A stretch of DNA of 49,095 bases from Anaerolineae bacterium (GTDB taxonomy: Bacteria > Chloroflexota > Anaerolineae > 4572-78 > J111): NCBI GenBank assembly GCA_022071955.1, contig JAJVIM010000017.1:1-49095 (forward strand), given 5' to 3'. The notes below the pieces were generated by a model. That model was not told the origin of the DNA. It did no database searches and worked only from the letters and a program-made list of their open reading frames with translations. Below, piece after piece: positions 27,500 through 35,877 of this stretch. Each line of letters opens with the position of its first letter. Within the stretch, counting starts at the first letter, position 1. A program made the position numbers and the translations under genes.

Positions 27500-27697
27500 A
27501 TGAAATGTTACGTGTGTGCTGGGTCAGGTGAAACCAAGGATGCGGTCGCCGTATGCGTCGTGTGTGGGATGGGCCTGTGTAAGGAGCACGCCCATCGAAG
27601 CGATGTACCTATCCGTGGACGTGAATGGGTACCTCAAGAGACGACGATGATCATCCTGTGTGAGACATGCCTGAAAGCGCTGGCGCCACCCACCTGA
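27500..27697 (+). CDS. DUF2180-like Cys-rich zinc-ribbon protein
   Basis: A 65-residue protein starting MKCYVCAGSGETKDAVAVCVVCGMGLCKEHAHR and ending with ILCETCLKAL. Eight cysteines in CxxC or near-CxxC pairs and one His match the small DUF2180 family and could bind two zinc ions. AAAGGAGGTGAG gives a strong ribosome binding site. Its role is unknown. All its Cys positions use TGT or TGC codons. Confidence 0.85.
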   Translation: MKCYVCAGSGETKDAVAVCVVCGMGLCKEHAHRSDVPIRGREWVPQETTMIILCETCLKALAPPT

Positions 27698-28061
27698 CGT
27701 TTTGGGCCCCAGGGATAACGGGCGGAGGGCATCCATTGGGAGAAGGGGTCCATCATCTATGCACCATTTAACTTTGCATCGTTCGTTATCCCTGATCATG
27801 ACGGCCTATACACAACCTTGACGGCGAGCGGGGTGAACCCGCACTAACAGCCAAAGGGCAACCGTCCTGGTAATCCAACCAAATAAGCGTTGCCGCAGGC
27901 CTACGGCCCTTTTCTGTACCGCGCTGCACCTTCCTCACTGTCCTATTGAATAGCTTCTGTCCTGTCCGTTACACTTTCGGCGATCACACTTTCTGCCACC
28001 ACCTGCCGCTCCACAGTGATTAAGGCCATATGCCTGCGCGGAGAGTTGACCTGGGTAAGCG
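27698..28061 (+). other. Gene-free stretch with an inverted repeat
   Basis: No credible gene on either strand. The 10-bp arms AGGGATAACG (about 27711-27720) and CGTTATCCCT (about 27779-27788) face each other about 58 bp apart. This may be the remains of an inserted element or a chance pair. Nothing else stands out. Confidence 0.4.
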
Positions 28062-28367
28062 ATGACTTACGCCTTGCTTTTACTTATTTTCGGGGTACTA
28101 CCCCTTGTCCTACTGTGGCTGGCTGCGCCGCACCTTATCTGGCGCTACAAGAGTAGCCTGCTGGTTATTGTGATTCTGATCCTGTTGGTGAGTATTCCCT
28201 GGGAGATGCTGACGATTGACCGCATCCGGTATTACTCCCCCCGCATCATCTGAGGACCGCGCCTGTTCAATTTGCCGGTCGAGGAACTGACCTTCTTCGT
28301 CATTGACGGGCTGCTGGTGGGCAGCCTGGCGCTGCTGTTAGGAGAAAAGTTCCGTGCTCACGCTTGA
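28062..28367 (+). pseudogene. Lycopene-cyclase-domain gene with internal TGA
   Basis: Starts MTYALLLLIFGVLPLVLLWL and continues to YYSPRII before TGA at 28251-28253; the same frame goes on with GPRLFNLPVEELTFFVIDGLLV, the PxEE signature of the lycopene cyclase domain (CrtYc/CarR type), and ends at 28367. The TGA falls where the family has a hydrophobic residue or Trp, not Cys. The following sequence forms only a weak stem with a 16-nt loop, so a nonsense mutation is preferred over recoding. It would have encoded one half of a heterodimeric cyclase; the second half overlaps its end. Confidence 0.7.
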
Positions 28368-29102
28368 GTTTCTGACCCGGTTGACCTACCTGGCGCTGGA
28401 AGGGTTCATCATCGGCGGCGTGGCGGCGGCGCTGTGGCTGTTTCACTTTCACTTCTTGTGGGCACGGCGCTGGCGCATCCTGGCCGGCGTCGTCCTTGTC
28501 TCAGCCTATGCCCTGCCGCTGGATGCCTGGGCGGTGGCGGCCTTTCAGCCGATATGCTGGCAGAGGTATTCCCCTTCTCCTTCGAGACGGTCATCGAAAC
28601 CCGTGTAAAAGCCATTGCCTACGCTTTTGACCGGCGCGTCATCACCATTCCCGTACCCGACCATTCCGCGCGCACGGTGAGGCGCGACCGCTTCGACGCC
28701 CATCTCCTCGCCCGCGCCGGCCTGGGTGATCGGGCCAGCGTGAAACTGCGAGATTATCGGGACGTAGGCACGGAGAGCTTCGACAAAATTGTAAGCGTGG
28801 GCATGTTTGAACACGTGGGGCAGAAGCAGTTGCCGGAATATTTTGCCCAGGCATATCGGAGTCTCAAACCTGGTGGACTGTTCCTCAACCACGACATCTC
28901 GCGGCGTGCGCCCCGGCTGCATCACCGGACAGAGGCGATTGAACTGGCCGGTGAGGTGGTTTATCGCACCTGGCGGCTGTACATGGCCGTGATGGCCTAC
29001 GGATTTACCTGCGGCCGGTTTTAACGTCAACCAGACGCTGCTGGCTAAACCGGACGGGGGCCGGAGCCACGTGCCGCTGACCCGGGCAGACCTGTACACC
29101 TG
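28354..29102 (+). pseudogene. Chimeric gene remnant: lycopene cyclase + geranylgeranyl reductase + CFA synthase
   Basis: Begins GTG 28354 ([21 protein letters not shown]), a second lycopene cyclase domain, which loses its frame near 28540. The next frame holds [22 protein letters not shown] and [14 protein letters not shown], matching the intact geranylgeranyl reductase at 32192. At about 28715 it changes without a gap into [19 protein letters not shown], matching the CFA synthase at 17247. The CFA part lacks its middle ([17 protein letters not shown] joins distant segments) and ends with a shift at GRF. Recombination between short matches (LLA/CLARAG) explains it. Confidence 0.8.
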
Positions 29103-29591
29103 ACTTGAGGGATGGCGTAAAGAGCAGGCAAATTTTCATTTCCGGATACCCGCCATATGGCCCGGAAGACGACAGGCTAAATGGCGCTTGAGATTAAGCT
29201 TCAGTTGCTTTACACTCAAAAGTGTAAGTTAAAGTTAATCAATTAGCCAAGAGGACAGCATATCGAAGAAAATTTAACGCAACCAATAATTATTGGGTCG
29301 TCTTGGGATTACAGAATAGTGGAATGAGTTTTAAGGCCAATCTGCCCAACCATTCACACCCGGCGGGGTATATCCGCAATGACAAACCAGAGGCGACCGC
29401 TCGACAACAGCATAGCTTCATGTAAAAGCCGCAAAATGTGATCTTGCGGCTTTTATTTTGTGTTCGTAAGGACCCGTATATTTGCCCGGATTGATATAGG
29501 TCACATGGCCCTGTTGCTGAATTGGGCCTGCTGGTATGCTAAAACAAATGAAGCAACTTGAAAATAAACAATTACATGTGAGGTAAAGCTA
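29103..29591 (+). other. Gene-free stretch with a dyad and a strong terminator
   Basis: No coding frame is convincing. It holds a dyad TTACACT-CAAA-AGTGTAA (29210-29227) and a strong terminator at 29424-29454 with no gene between them, so an untranslated RNA of roughly 200 nt is possible. A promoter-like TTGCTG ... TATGCT lies near 29512-29540 before the next gene. Confidence 0.4.
29424..29454 (+). terminator. Strong Rho-independent terminator
   Basis: Perfect 11-bp stem AAAAGCCGCAA/TTGCGGCTTTT with a 9-nt loop and the sequence TTTTATTTT after the core. Because of the A and T tracts it could work in both directions. No gene ends immediately upstream. Confidence 0.85.
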
Positions 29592-30260
29592 ATGCATTTC
29601 TCTGATGGGTTTGATTACAACATGTGGCCGGCGGCTGTTCTTAGCATCGGGCTGGTCTTTTTCTTTGTTGGCAGTTATATGCTGCCCACCCGTCGGCGCG
29701 AGTGGCGTTCGATGGGTTTGTTTGCAGCCTGGATTGTGGCTTTATTTACCGAAATGTACGGTATCCCGCTGACGATTTATGCGCTTACCGCCTTGCTGGG
29801 ACGGGCTTATCCTGTATTGAATCCTTTTACGCACCAGAACGGTCACCTGCTGGTGGCACTGGCCGGTGGTTCGTACCTGGTATGGGGGGTGGTGATGCTG
29901 GTTAGCTCGATACTCTTCTGGAGCGGTATTTTAGTCATTGCGCGGGGGTGGCGGCTTATCCACCAAGCTAAAGGTGGTCTGGTTACAGAGGGCATTTACC
30001 GTTATGTGCGTCATCCTCAGTATTCGGGACTATTTATGATCATCATTGCCTTGCTTATCCAGTGGCCAACCATCATCTCGGTATTGATGGCGCCTATCCT
30101 TTTCTGGAGTTATGCTAGGCTGGCCCGACGCGAAGAGGTAGAAATGGCGCTGCAATTTGGGCAGACCTATCAAGTCTACCAAACGCAGGTTCCGGCTTTT
30201 ATCCCCCGCTGGAACAGTTTGAGGCAGGCTGTTCTTCGGTTCAGTCATAAATCTATTTAA
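29592..30260 (+). CDS. Isoprenylcysteine/phospholipid methyltransferase-family membrane protein
   Basis: A 222-residue protein with about five membrane segments and the SAM-binding signature near the end, VTEGIYRYVRHPQYSGLFMIIIALLIQWPT, plus the acidic RREEVEMALQFGQTYQVYQ helix. These are marks of the ICMT/PEMT family, which methylates isoprenylcysteine, phosphatidylethanolamine or related substrates in the membrane. Bacterial substrates are often unknown. ATGTGAGGTAAAGCTA supplies a binding site. The HTH regulator starts 7 bp after its stop, so the pair is probably co-transcribed. Confidence 0.85.
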   Translation: MHFSDGFDYNMWPAAVLSIGLVFFFVGSYMLPTRRREWRSMGLFAAWIVALFTEMYGIPLTIYALTALLGRAYPVLNPFTHQNGHLLVALAGGSYLVWGVVMLVSSILFWSGILVIARGWRLIHQAKGGLVTEGIYRYVRHPQYSGLFMIIIALLIQWPTIISVLMAPILFWSYARLARREEVEMALQFGQTYQVYQTQVPAFIPRWNSLRQAVLRFSHKSI

Positions 30261-30266
30261 TCTATT

Positions 30267-31013
30267 GTGTCATATATTCAGGTTGAAGTCGTGACGGAAT
30301 TGTTAACCGCCAAAGATTTACAGGGATTGCTTCAGGTAGACCGATCGACCATTTACCGTATGGCTGAGAACAAACGATTGCCAGCTATGAAGGTGGGCAA
30401 ACAATGGCGTTTCCCTGCCGATCAGATCCAGAACTGGTTGCAGGGACAAACTGCCACCCATACCGATATTATGCCAACCGGTGTTATAAATAATTTAGCC
30501 TCACATTTACCGCTGGGATGCGTGCAGGCCATACAAGACGTTCTGGCTCAGTCAATGGGAGTGATGATGGTAACTACGGATCTGCAGGGTAATCCCGTTA
30601 CTGAAGTCAGCAACCCCTGCGGCTTGTTTAAGGTGATTAGCCAAACCCCAAATGCTATCCAGAAATGCATTGAAAATTGGACACACCTGGATGCCGCACC
30701 GGGGCTGGAACCGCAATTCATCTATAGCCGTTTGGGGCTACTTGGTGCGCGTGGACTGGTTAGATTTGGAGCAAGTTTGCAGGGCATGGTGATTGCCGGA
30801 GGAATCGCCCCGGAGGATTGGCCTCCTTCACCGGAACAAGTGACGACGACGGCGGTCGTATTCGGCTTGACTGCTGGCGATTTAACCCCCCATCTGCATG
30901 AAGTATATTACCTTGATCACGCCCAGCAATCGCTTGTACTGTCACTATTACAGCGCACTGCCGACATTTTAGCTCAACTTCAACTTGCTATTGCAAAACA
31001 AGTCGAAAAATAG
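30267..31013 (+). CDS. Excisionase-type HTH regulator with PocR sensor domain
   Basis: A 248-residue protein (GTG 30267; GTG 30291 is also possible). N-terminal DNA-binding helix-turn-helix of the excisionase/MerR type: LTAKDLQGLLQVDRSTIYRMAENKRLPAMKVGKQWRFP. The rest is a PocR-like ligand domain with the Cys pattern VSNPCGLFKVI... IQKCIENWTHL... GLVRFGASLQGMVIAGGI. PocR domains bind small organic or metal-containing ligands. It is likely to regulate its neighbours, the ICMT-like gene before it and the lipid/HMA genes after it. Confidence 0.85.
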   Translation: MSYIQVEVVTELLTAKDLQGLLQVDRSTIYRMAENKRLPAMKVGKQWRFPADQIQNWLQGQTATHTDIMPTGVINNLASHLPLGCVQAIQDVLAQSMGVMMVTTDLQGNPVTEVSNPCGLFKVISQTPNAIQKCIENWTHLDAAPGLEPQFIYSRLGLLGARGLVRFGASLQGMVIAGGIAPEDWPPSPEQVTTTAVVFGLTAGDLTPHLHEVYYLDHAQQSLVLSLLQRTADILAQLQLAIAKQVEK

Positions 31014-31048
31014 CTTTAATGCCAATTATGTAAAGAGGTTAAATCTGC

Positions 31049-31519
31049 ATGAATGAGTCGCATCAAGTGCGAGCCTGGTACGGCTTGACCGGCGAAATCG
31101 TAGTTGAAAACGATTTGTGGCACCTGGTTAAAATGGGCGGCGTGCCGCTCAATCATCCACCAATTGTCAATTTGATTGTACGCCGAAAGTTGCCCCGCCA
31201 GGATGCACTACGGCTAAGCTACCTGCACGAATTTGGACATTTCCAAACGCTGCCCCTGGCACTGGTTCACATACTGTTGTTGTTGTGGGGCAGGCGCTAT
31301 CGGCAGAGAACAATGGGTTGGCTAAAATACGCCATAGCGCTGGCCGTGGCTCACCAGGCAGTATGGGAATTGGCCGCGGAAGGATACGTGGTTGGGCAAG
31401 ACAGCGCCGCTTATCGAGAGACCTACCGGGACGTGCACGACTCACTTTTGCTGATCTTCTGGGCGGCAGTGGGTGGTTTGGGCCTGGGGTTGACCTGGTG
31501 GTTACTGCGAGGCAATTGA
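31049..31519 (+). CDS. Conserved membrane protein of unknown function
   Basis: A 156-residue protein with conserved features shared with the broken copy at 19833: AWYGLTGEIVVENDLWHL, LSYLHEFGHFQTLPLALVHILLLLW, and HQAVWELAAEGYVVG. HEFGH resembles a zinc-protease motif (HExxH needs His two after; here HEFGH fits HExxH), but the rest is unlike known proteases. About three hydrophobic segments follow. Function unknown. GAGGTTAAATCTGC before the ATG is a fair binding site. Confidence 0.8.
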   Translation: MNESHQVRAWYGLTGEIVVENDLWHLVKMGGVPLNHPPIVNLIVRRKLPRQDALRLSYLHEFGHFQTLPLALVHILLLLWGRRYRQRTMGWLKYAIALAVAHQAVWELAAEGYVVGQDSAAYRETYRDVHDSLLLIFWAAVGGLGLGLTWWLLRGN

Positions 31520-31753
31520 GGTAATGTAGACACAGGAGAAACAGGCTGCCTCCACAAATTACTGGCGAGATTTGACGGCCGTCAACACACGGCACGGGGC
31601 ACCGCTAATGATGATGCCCCGTTACTACATGCCCAATATTCTTAATGAAGAACAATCCGTCACTCCGCTGCGCGGGGTTATTTTTAGAATCATTTTTGTT
31701 CGGTTGACAGGCGGATTCTGCCTGAGATATTTGAGATTACAAGGAGTTTTTTG

Positions 31754-32122
31754 ATGAGCGAACACAAAGATTGTTATGTTGAGCCACTGGAAAAACCGCT
31801 CAATGAAGCGGCAATCGACAATGCAAAAGCCGCGTATCTGGCCGTGTGGGGCATGGGGTGCCCTCGTTGTGCGATGCGTGTACGGAATGGGCTATTGAGG
31901 CTGGAGCATATTCTGTTTGCTGAAGTTTTTCTGGAAAAAGGGCTGGCCATCGTTGCCTATGATCCCCAGGGGGCTAGCACAGACGATTTGATAACAGCCG
32001 TTGCGAAGGCCGGCAACGATAGCCGCCATAATTACCGAGCCAAATTAGTTGGTGAGGCACCAGCCGCAGAAGTGTTTTTTTTATTTAAGGCGGATTTTTT
32101 AAATAATGGTACTATGGACTGA
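31754..32122 (+). CDS. HMA-domain heavy-metal-binding protein
   Basis: A 122-residue protein from ATG 31754 after AAGGAG. It holds one heavy-metal-associated domain: YLAVWGMGCPRCAMRVRNGLLRLEHILFAEVFLEKGLAIVAYDP, with the metal-binding CPRC pair, as in copper chaperones. A short unmatched C-terminal tail follows. It ends at TGA 32120-32122, after which the frame stays open into the next gene. No Cys position is at stake there, so normal termination is assumed. Likely role: metal transfer or binding. Confidence 0.85.
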   Translation: MSEHKDCYVEPLEKPLNEAAIDNAKAAYLAVWGMGCPRCAMRVRNGLLRLEHILFAEVFLEKGLAIVAYDPQGASTDDLITAVAKAGNDSRHNYRAKLVGEAPAAEVFFLFKADFLNNGTMD

Positions 32123-32191
32123 TGGCCGATTTTGTTAACCAGACCGGTGTTCTGCCGGTGTGTGCTCTCTTTACCTGTCGGACTGTGTGAT

Positions 32192-33382
32192 ATGAACCCA
32201 ACTTACGATGTGATTATTGTGGGCGCGGGGCCGGCGGGAGCCACTGCCGCCTATTTTCTGGGTAATGCTGGACGCCGGGTGCTGGTCATCGAAAAGGCAA
32301 CCCAACCGCGTTACAAAACCTGTGGCGGTGGCCTGTCGCTCAGTTTTCTAAAGTCGCAATTTTCATTTTCCTTCGACCCGATTATAGAGACAGATGTGGA
32401 GGCGATTATTTACGCGTTTGGCGAGAGTTGTGTTACCGTCCCCTTGTCAACGTCCGATATGCGGATGGTGATGCGTGACCGCTTTGACGCTTACTTACTG
32501 GCTCACGCACAGGCCGAAGTATGGCAGGGAATTAGCGTGCGTAGGGTAACAGAAACGTCAACCGGAGTTATGGTTGAAACCAGCGACGGGCGAACTGCAA
32601 GCGGCGCATTCTTGATTGGAGCCGACGGAGCTAATTCTGTTGTGGCCCATGCCGTGGGACTAAGGCGGGGGAAAAGGCTGGTCGCCGCCATCGAGATTGA
32701 AGTCTCGGTTCCCGTGGAAGTGATGGACCGTTTCGCCAAAAAGCCGGTATTTATTTTCGGTGAAGTTCGGTACGGCTATGCGTGGATATTTCCAAAAGCC
32801 AACCATTTGTCCGTTGGCATTGCCGCGCTTCACCCCAAACCTGGCGAATTACAGGCTATCCTACATCGAGTGATGCCCCGGTACGGTATTTCGGTAGCTG
32901 GGTGTCAAATGCATGGCCACCCAATCCCCATATATACCGGCCGCGAAGCAATTACCACCCGGCGGGTGCTGTTGGCGGGCGATGCTGCCGGTCTGGCCGA
33001 TCCATTTTCCGGTGAAGGCATTCGGTTGGCGATTACCAGCGGCCGGTTGGCAGCCGAAGCAATTTTGGCTGATCAGCCGGAGCAGTATGAAAAGATGATC
33101 TCTCGTCAGATTGGGTTTAGTCAATTTTGGGGTATGGGGGTGTCCTGGCTTTTCTACCATTTTCAACGAGCATGTTTTAGCTTGGGAGCATCCAACCCGT
33201 TTGTTACCCGGGCTTTCATCGACCTGCTATCGGGTCGAACCAGGTACCCCGCAGTTATATTACGCATTTTTGTCACCCTACCGCTCTTCCTGGTGGTTGA
33301 GGCACTCATCCAACTTGCCGGCCTGGTTGGAGGGGCTGATAAAATGCGATGGATCCGAAACAAAATATATTTAACCGGCTAG
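32192..33382 (+). CDS. Geranylgeranyl reductase-family FAD-dependent oxidoreductase
   Basis: A 396-residue protein from ATG 32192. The FAD dinucleotide-binding start YDVIIVGAGPAGATAAYFLGNAGRRVLVIEKA, the substrate-lining part RYKTCGGGLSLSFL, and the second FAD motif VLLAGDAAGLADPFSGEGIRLAI are clear, with the C-terminal helix of the family. Members reduce double bonds of geranylgeranyl chains in chlorophyll, archaeal lipids or quinones. The substrate here is unknown. Another fragment of this gene type is embedded in the chimera at 28.5 kb. Longer in-frame openings upstream lack a signal. Confidence 0.92.
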   Translation: MNPTYDVIIVGAGPAGATAAYFLGNAGRRVLVIEKATQPRYKTCGGGLSLSFLKSQFSFSFDPIIETDVEAIIYAFGESCVTVPLSTSDMRMVMRDRFDAYLLAHAQAEVWQGISVRRVTETSTGVMVETSDGRTASGAFLIGADGANSVVAHAVGLRRGKRLVAAIEIEVSVPVEVMDRFAKKPVFIFGEVRYGYAWIFPKANHLSVGIAALHPKPGELQAILHRVMPRYGISVAGCQMHGHPIPIYTGREAITTRRVLLAGDAAGLADPFSGEGIRLAITSGRLAAEAILADQPEQYEKMISRQIGFSQFWGMGVSWLFYHFQRACFSLGASNPFVTRAFIDLLSGRTRYPAVILRIFVTLPLFLVVEALIQLAGLVGGADKMRWIRNKIYLTG

Positions 33383-33391
33383 TACATCAAA

Positions 33392-33424
33392 CAGATTTGT
33401 TAAGACCCATTCAAATCTGATTTT
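33392..33424 (+). terminator. Terminator between convergent genes
   Basis: 8-bp stem CAGATTTG/CAAATCTG with a 12-nt loop, followed by ATTTTT. It ends the geranylgeranyl reductase transcript and overlaps the stop of the convergent gene on the minus strand. Confidence 0.75.
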
Positions 33425-34265
33425 TGGCGCCAACCAATTCCTCAACGCGATGAGCACGTGTCAGCCAACCGGTACGCCAGGTGATAAAGTCTTCCAAGCG
33501 TCTCAAATCAATTTCATTGTTGGTTAGTCGATAAAAGGACATATCGCCGATTTGTTGATGTTCAACCAACCCCAAACGCTCAAGATTACCCATAGCGGTT
33601 GCAACCACCTGGTCACCGCAATTGATTTGCTGTCCCCAGGCCTTAATGGTCATTGCCGTCCGACGGTACTGCCATAAGTGGATGAGCAAATCCCGTTCCA
33701 CTGGGGCGTTCAGTAGTCTGGCTGCTAACGTCGCCGCATCCACCGGCAAATCGCGTAGTAGCGACTCAGTCGATGCCGCGTGCGTTTTGAGGAGGTTAAG
33801 TCCCGGCTCCAGTTGATGTGGGTCGATGGAACCTGAAAAGCAAACGACCAGGGTCAGGCCACCTTGACGTAAGAAATAGACAACTGAGCCGGTAGGCAAT
33901 TCAAGCGCATGCAGTTCTTGTGTTGCCACTGGGTCTTTAAACGAAGTAAAAATTGGCGCAATCACTGCCTCATCCAGTTGGAAATCGCCTTGGTGATGAA
34001 CAGGTACACCCCGTTCATCATAGATGGTCAACGAAAGCAATGTTGAAGGGCGATGAAGGCGCAAAATAAGGAAAATCGCTGCCAGAAGAGGTAAGGCATA
34101 CCACGAGTGGGCCAGAAAGGTTGTAAATCCGGCGAAAGTCAGAGTGTGACCTTCAAAAAACCAGAGAAACGAGTCAATTAGCCAACCAATCAACGCCAAC
34201 ACAGCAATAGTCATCCAGGTGTTTGCCCGGCGCAGGTGATCCGGAATGTGTTTTATGCCATCCAC
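33411..34265 (-). CDS. Membrane-anchored winged-helix protein with roadblock-like domain
   Basis: A 284-residue protein. Two N-terminal membrane segments (MTIAVLALIGWLIDSFLWFF and WYALPLLAAIFLILRL), then a region like MglB/roadblock domains (LLSLTIYDERGVPVHHQGDF... GSVVYFLRQGGLTLVVCFSG), then a C-terminal winged helix (IKAWGQQINCGDQVVATAMGNLERLGLVEHQQIGDMSFYRLT). A membrane-tied DNA-binding regulator is the best reading. It is convergent with the reductase gene and divergent from nothing close by. Target unknown. Confidence 0.75.
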   Translation of the reverse strand: MDGIKHIPDHLRRANTWMTIAVLALIGWLIDSFLWFFEGHTLTFAGFTTFLAHSWYALPLLAAIFLILRLHRPSTLLSLTIYDERGVPVHHQGDFQLDEAVIAPIFTSFKDPVATQELHALELPTGSVVYFLRQGGLTLVVCFSGSIDPHQLEPGLNLLKTHAASTESLLRDLPVDAATLAARLLNAPVERDLLIHLWQYRRTAMTIKAWGQQINCGDQVVATAMGNLERLGLVEHQQIGDMSFYRLTNNEIDLRRLEDFITWRTGWLTRAHRVEELVGAKNQI

Positions 34266-34354
34266 TATAACAACCTTGTTGTTGCCCCCTAACCACTCTG
34301 GATAAACAAAACTTCGCTTATCAGGGCAGTATATGGAGGATTGAATGCGAAGTG

Positions 34355-35296
34355 CTACCGCTTCCTGAAAAACATGCGCTGGTGGCCAAAAATATTGCGA
34401 ATAAAAACTTCGCGTGCTGCCTTTTCTTCAATAGATTTCAGCCTGTGCCAATAGGGGCGGCCTTGCAAAATAAGATTGGGCAATAATTTCAATTTGACCC
34501 AGGTTTTGCCTGTCTTAGGCGCATACCAGGCTTTTAGCCATTCGGTGATGGTTTGAATGTAGTCCAACCGGCCATCGCTGGCGTTGACCAATTCAAAGTA
34601 GGGAGCGGCCACCCTGACTATCTGCTCTTTGCTGTCCGGTAACCACGAGCCGGGAAAAAAGGCTCTCAAATAACCCAGGATCCATTCATCAGAAAATTTG
34701 GGGGCTTTCACGGTAGCATACTTTTCTTCAAATTCCTGAAGGGTTGGTTTGGTATTGCCCCACGGGAGAAGCTGACCCCAGGTCATCGTTTGCAGGTACA
34801 AAAAGTTACCATCACCCAGCAGGTTATAACAGAGTTTGAAGAAGTCGTTGTATATTTTTTCCTGTTGGCCTGCTAAAAATTCTTCAACTGAACAAAAATG
34901 CTCAAATGCCCCCAACGAGACTACCGTTTTGAACTTGCCAAATTGGGTTGGGTCCAGTTCTTTCCAGTCGAGTAAATATACCTCAAGTTCCTGTCGTCGG
35001 CAGGCCTCGGCTTGTTTAGGAGAGAGGGTCAAGCCAACACCATGACCACCGCGCTCTCTCACGGCATTTAACATCGGCCCCCAGCCGCAGCCAATATCAA
35101 TCAACTTGTCTCCTCGCTCAAAACCCACCGACTCAAAAATCCAGGCATGCTTGTCTCTCTGCGCCTGCACCAGCGACTTACTATAACCGTCGTTGTAGTA
35201 AGCACAGGTAATATCGGCATAAGGATTATCCAGAATTAAAGGCCACAGTTCATCCAGGTCATCGTAAGTATACGCAATATCCTTTTGAGTTGCCAT
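34355..35296 (-). CDS. CFA-synthase-like SAM methyltransferase
   Basis: A 313-residue protein without the N-terminal lipid region of the 17-kb enzyme. Methyltransferase part: YYNDGYSKSLVQAQRDKHAWIFESVGF, KLIDIGCGWGPMLNAVRERG with the SAM-binding glycines, and VSLGAFEHFCSVEEF. This fits the mycolic-acid/cyclopropane-type methyltransferase family acting on lipid or isoprenoid chains. AAAGGACAAATGGC gives the binding site. The DUF2933 gene ends 40 bp away on the same strand. The substrate is unknown. Confidence 0.85.
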   Translation of the reverse strand: MATQKDIAYTYDDLDELWPLILDNPYADITCAYYNDGYSKSLVQAQRDKHAWIFESVGFERGDKLIDIGCGWGPMLNAVRERGGHGVGLTLSPKQAEACRRQELEVYLLDWKELDPTQFGKFKTVVSLGAFEHFCSVEEFLAGQQEKIYNDFFKLCYNLLGDGNFLYLQTMTWGQLLPWGNTKPTLQEFEEKYATVKAPKFSDEWILGYLRAFFPGSWLPDSKEQIVRVAAPYFELVNASDGRLDYIQTITEWLKAWYAPKTGKTWVKLKLLPNLILQGRPYWHRLKSIEEKAAREVFIRNIFGHQRMFFRKR

Positions 35297-35335
35297 TTGT
35301 CCTTTCCCAACAGGATAAGGGGCTGGGCGGCTGAC

Positions 35336-35566
35336 TTACTTATCTTTAGTCAGCGTTGTCCGCATTTCCGGCGTCGACTCTTCACCATGCGAATGCCCAC
35401 CTATCTTCATCATCAAGATGTGAGACAAAGGACAAAACAGTACCAATCCAATCAGCAATGTTGTGCTGACTGGTATGTTAAACAAGAAAATTGCGGCCAG
35501 GCCGGCAACAGGAATTAAACAGCAGGCCAGCATCAACCACAAGTGATGGTTTGCTTTGAAACTCAT
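35336..35566 (-). CDS. DUF2933-family small membrane protein
   Basis: A 76-residue protein with two hydrophobic segments ([21 protein letters not shown] and [21 protein letters not shown]) and a C-terminal GGHSHGEE. The PLSHILMMK and His-rich tail are typical of DUF2933 proteins, often found near copper or heavy-metal genes. AGGAGATAACGCCC precedes the ATG. It is first in the minus-strand pair with the methyltransferase. Confidence 0.85.
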   Translation of the reverse strand: MSFKANHHLWLMLACCLIPVAGLAAIFLFNIPVSTTLLIGLVLFCPLSHILMMKIGGHSHGEESTPEMRTTLTKDK

Positions 35567-35877
35567 GGGCGTTATCTCCTCTGATATAATTGGTCACTAT
35601 TTCGGCAATTCGCCAATTATTATTTTAAACCGAGCGTAGGTTGGCAGGTAGCGCCGATTGGCTCATCCTTACACAGGCCAATTGGCCCGTATAAGAATCT
35701 CTCCTGAGTAAATTGGGCCATTTTGCCTGTTTATATCCACGCCAACCGGCCCTGTCGTGGGTGAAAAAAATCTAATAAAGTAGAAATGGGTTGTGTTACT
35801 GTTCATCGAGTCGACAGTCAACCTGAAACAAAGTAAGTGCGGTTAACCAGATATTGTACAAGCAGGAGGATGGTGTG
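35567..35877. other. Divergent intergenic region with a 12-bp palindrome
   Basis: No gene. Holds the perfect palindrome GGCCAATTGGCC (35676-35687), and a related AAATTGGGCC copy about 30 bp on, between the divergent DUF2933 and BON genes. This is where the two promoters should lie, so a shared operator is possible. Confidence 0.4.

Noticed and set aside
27524..27799. 91-codon minus-strand frame over the DUF2180-like gene
   Set aside because: It overlaps a well-supported Cys-rich gene on the plus strand and shows no family features.
32120..33382. Reading the TGA after the HMA protein as Sec, giving an HMA-geranylgeranyl reductase fusion
   Set aside because: The frame is open across the junction, but the join is not at a Cys position of either family, no compact hairpin follows, and both products are complete separately.
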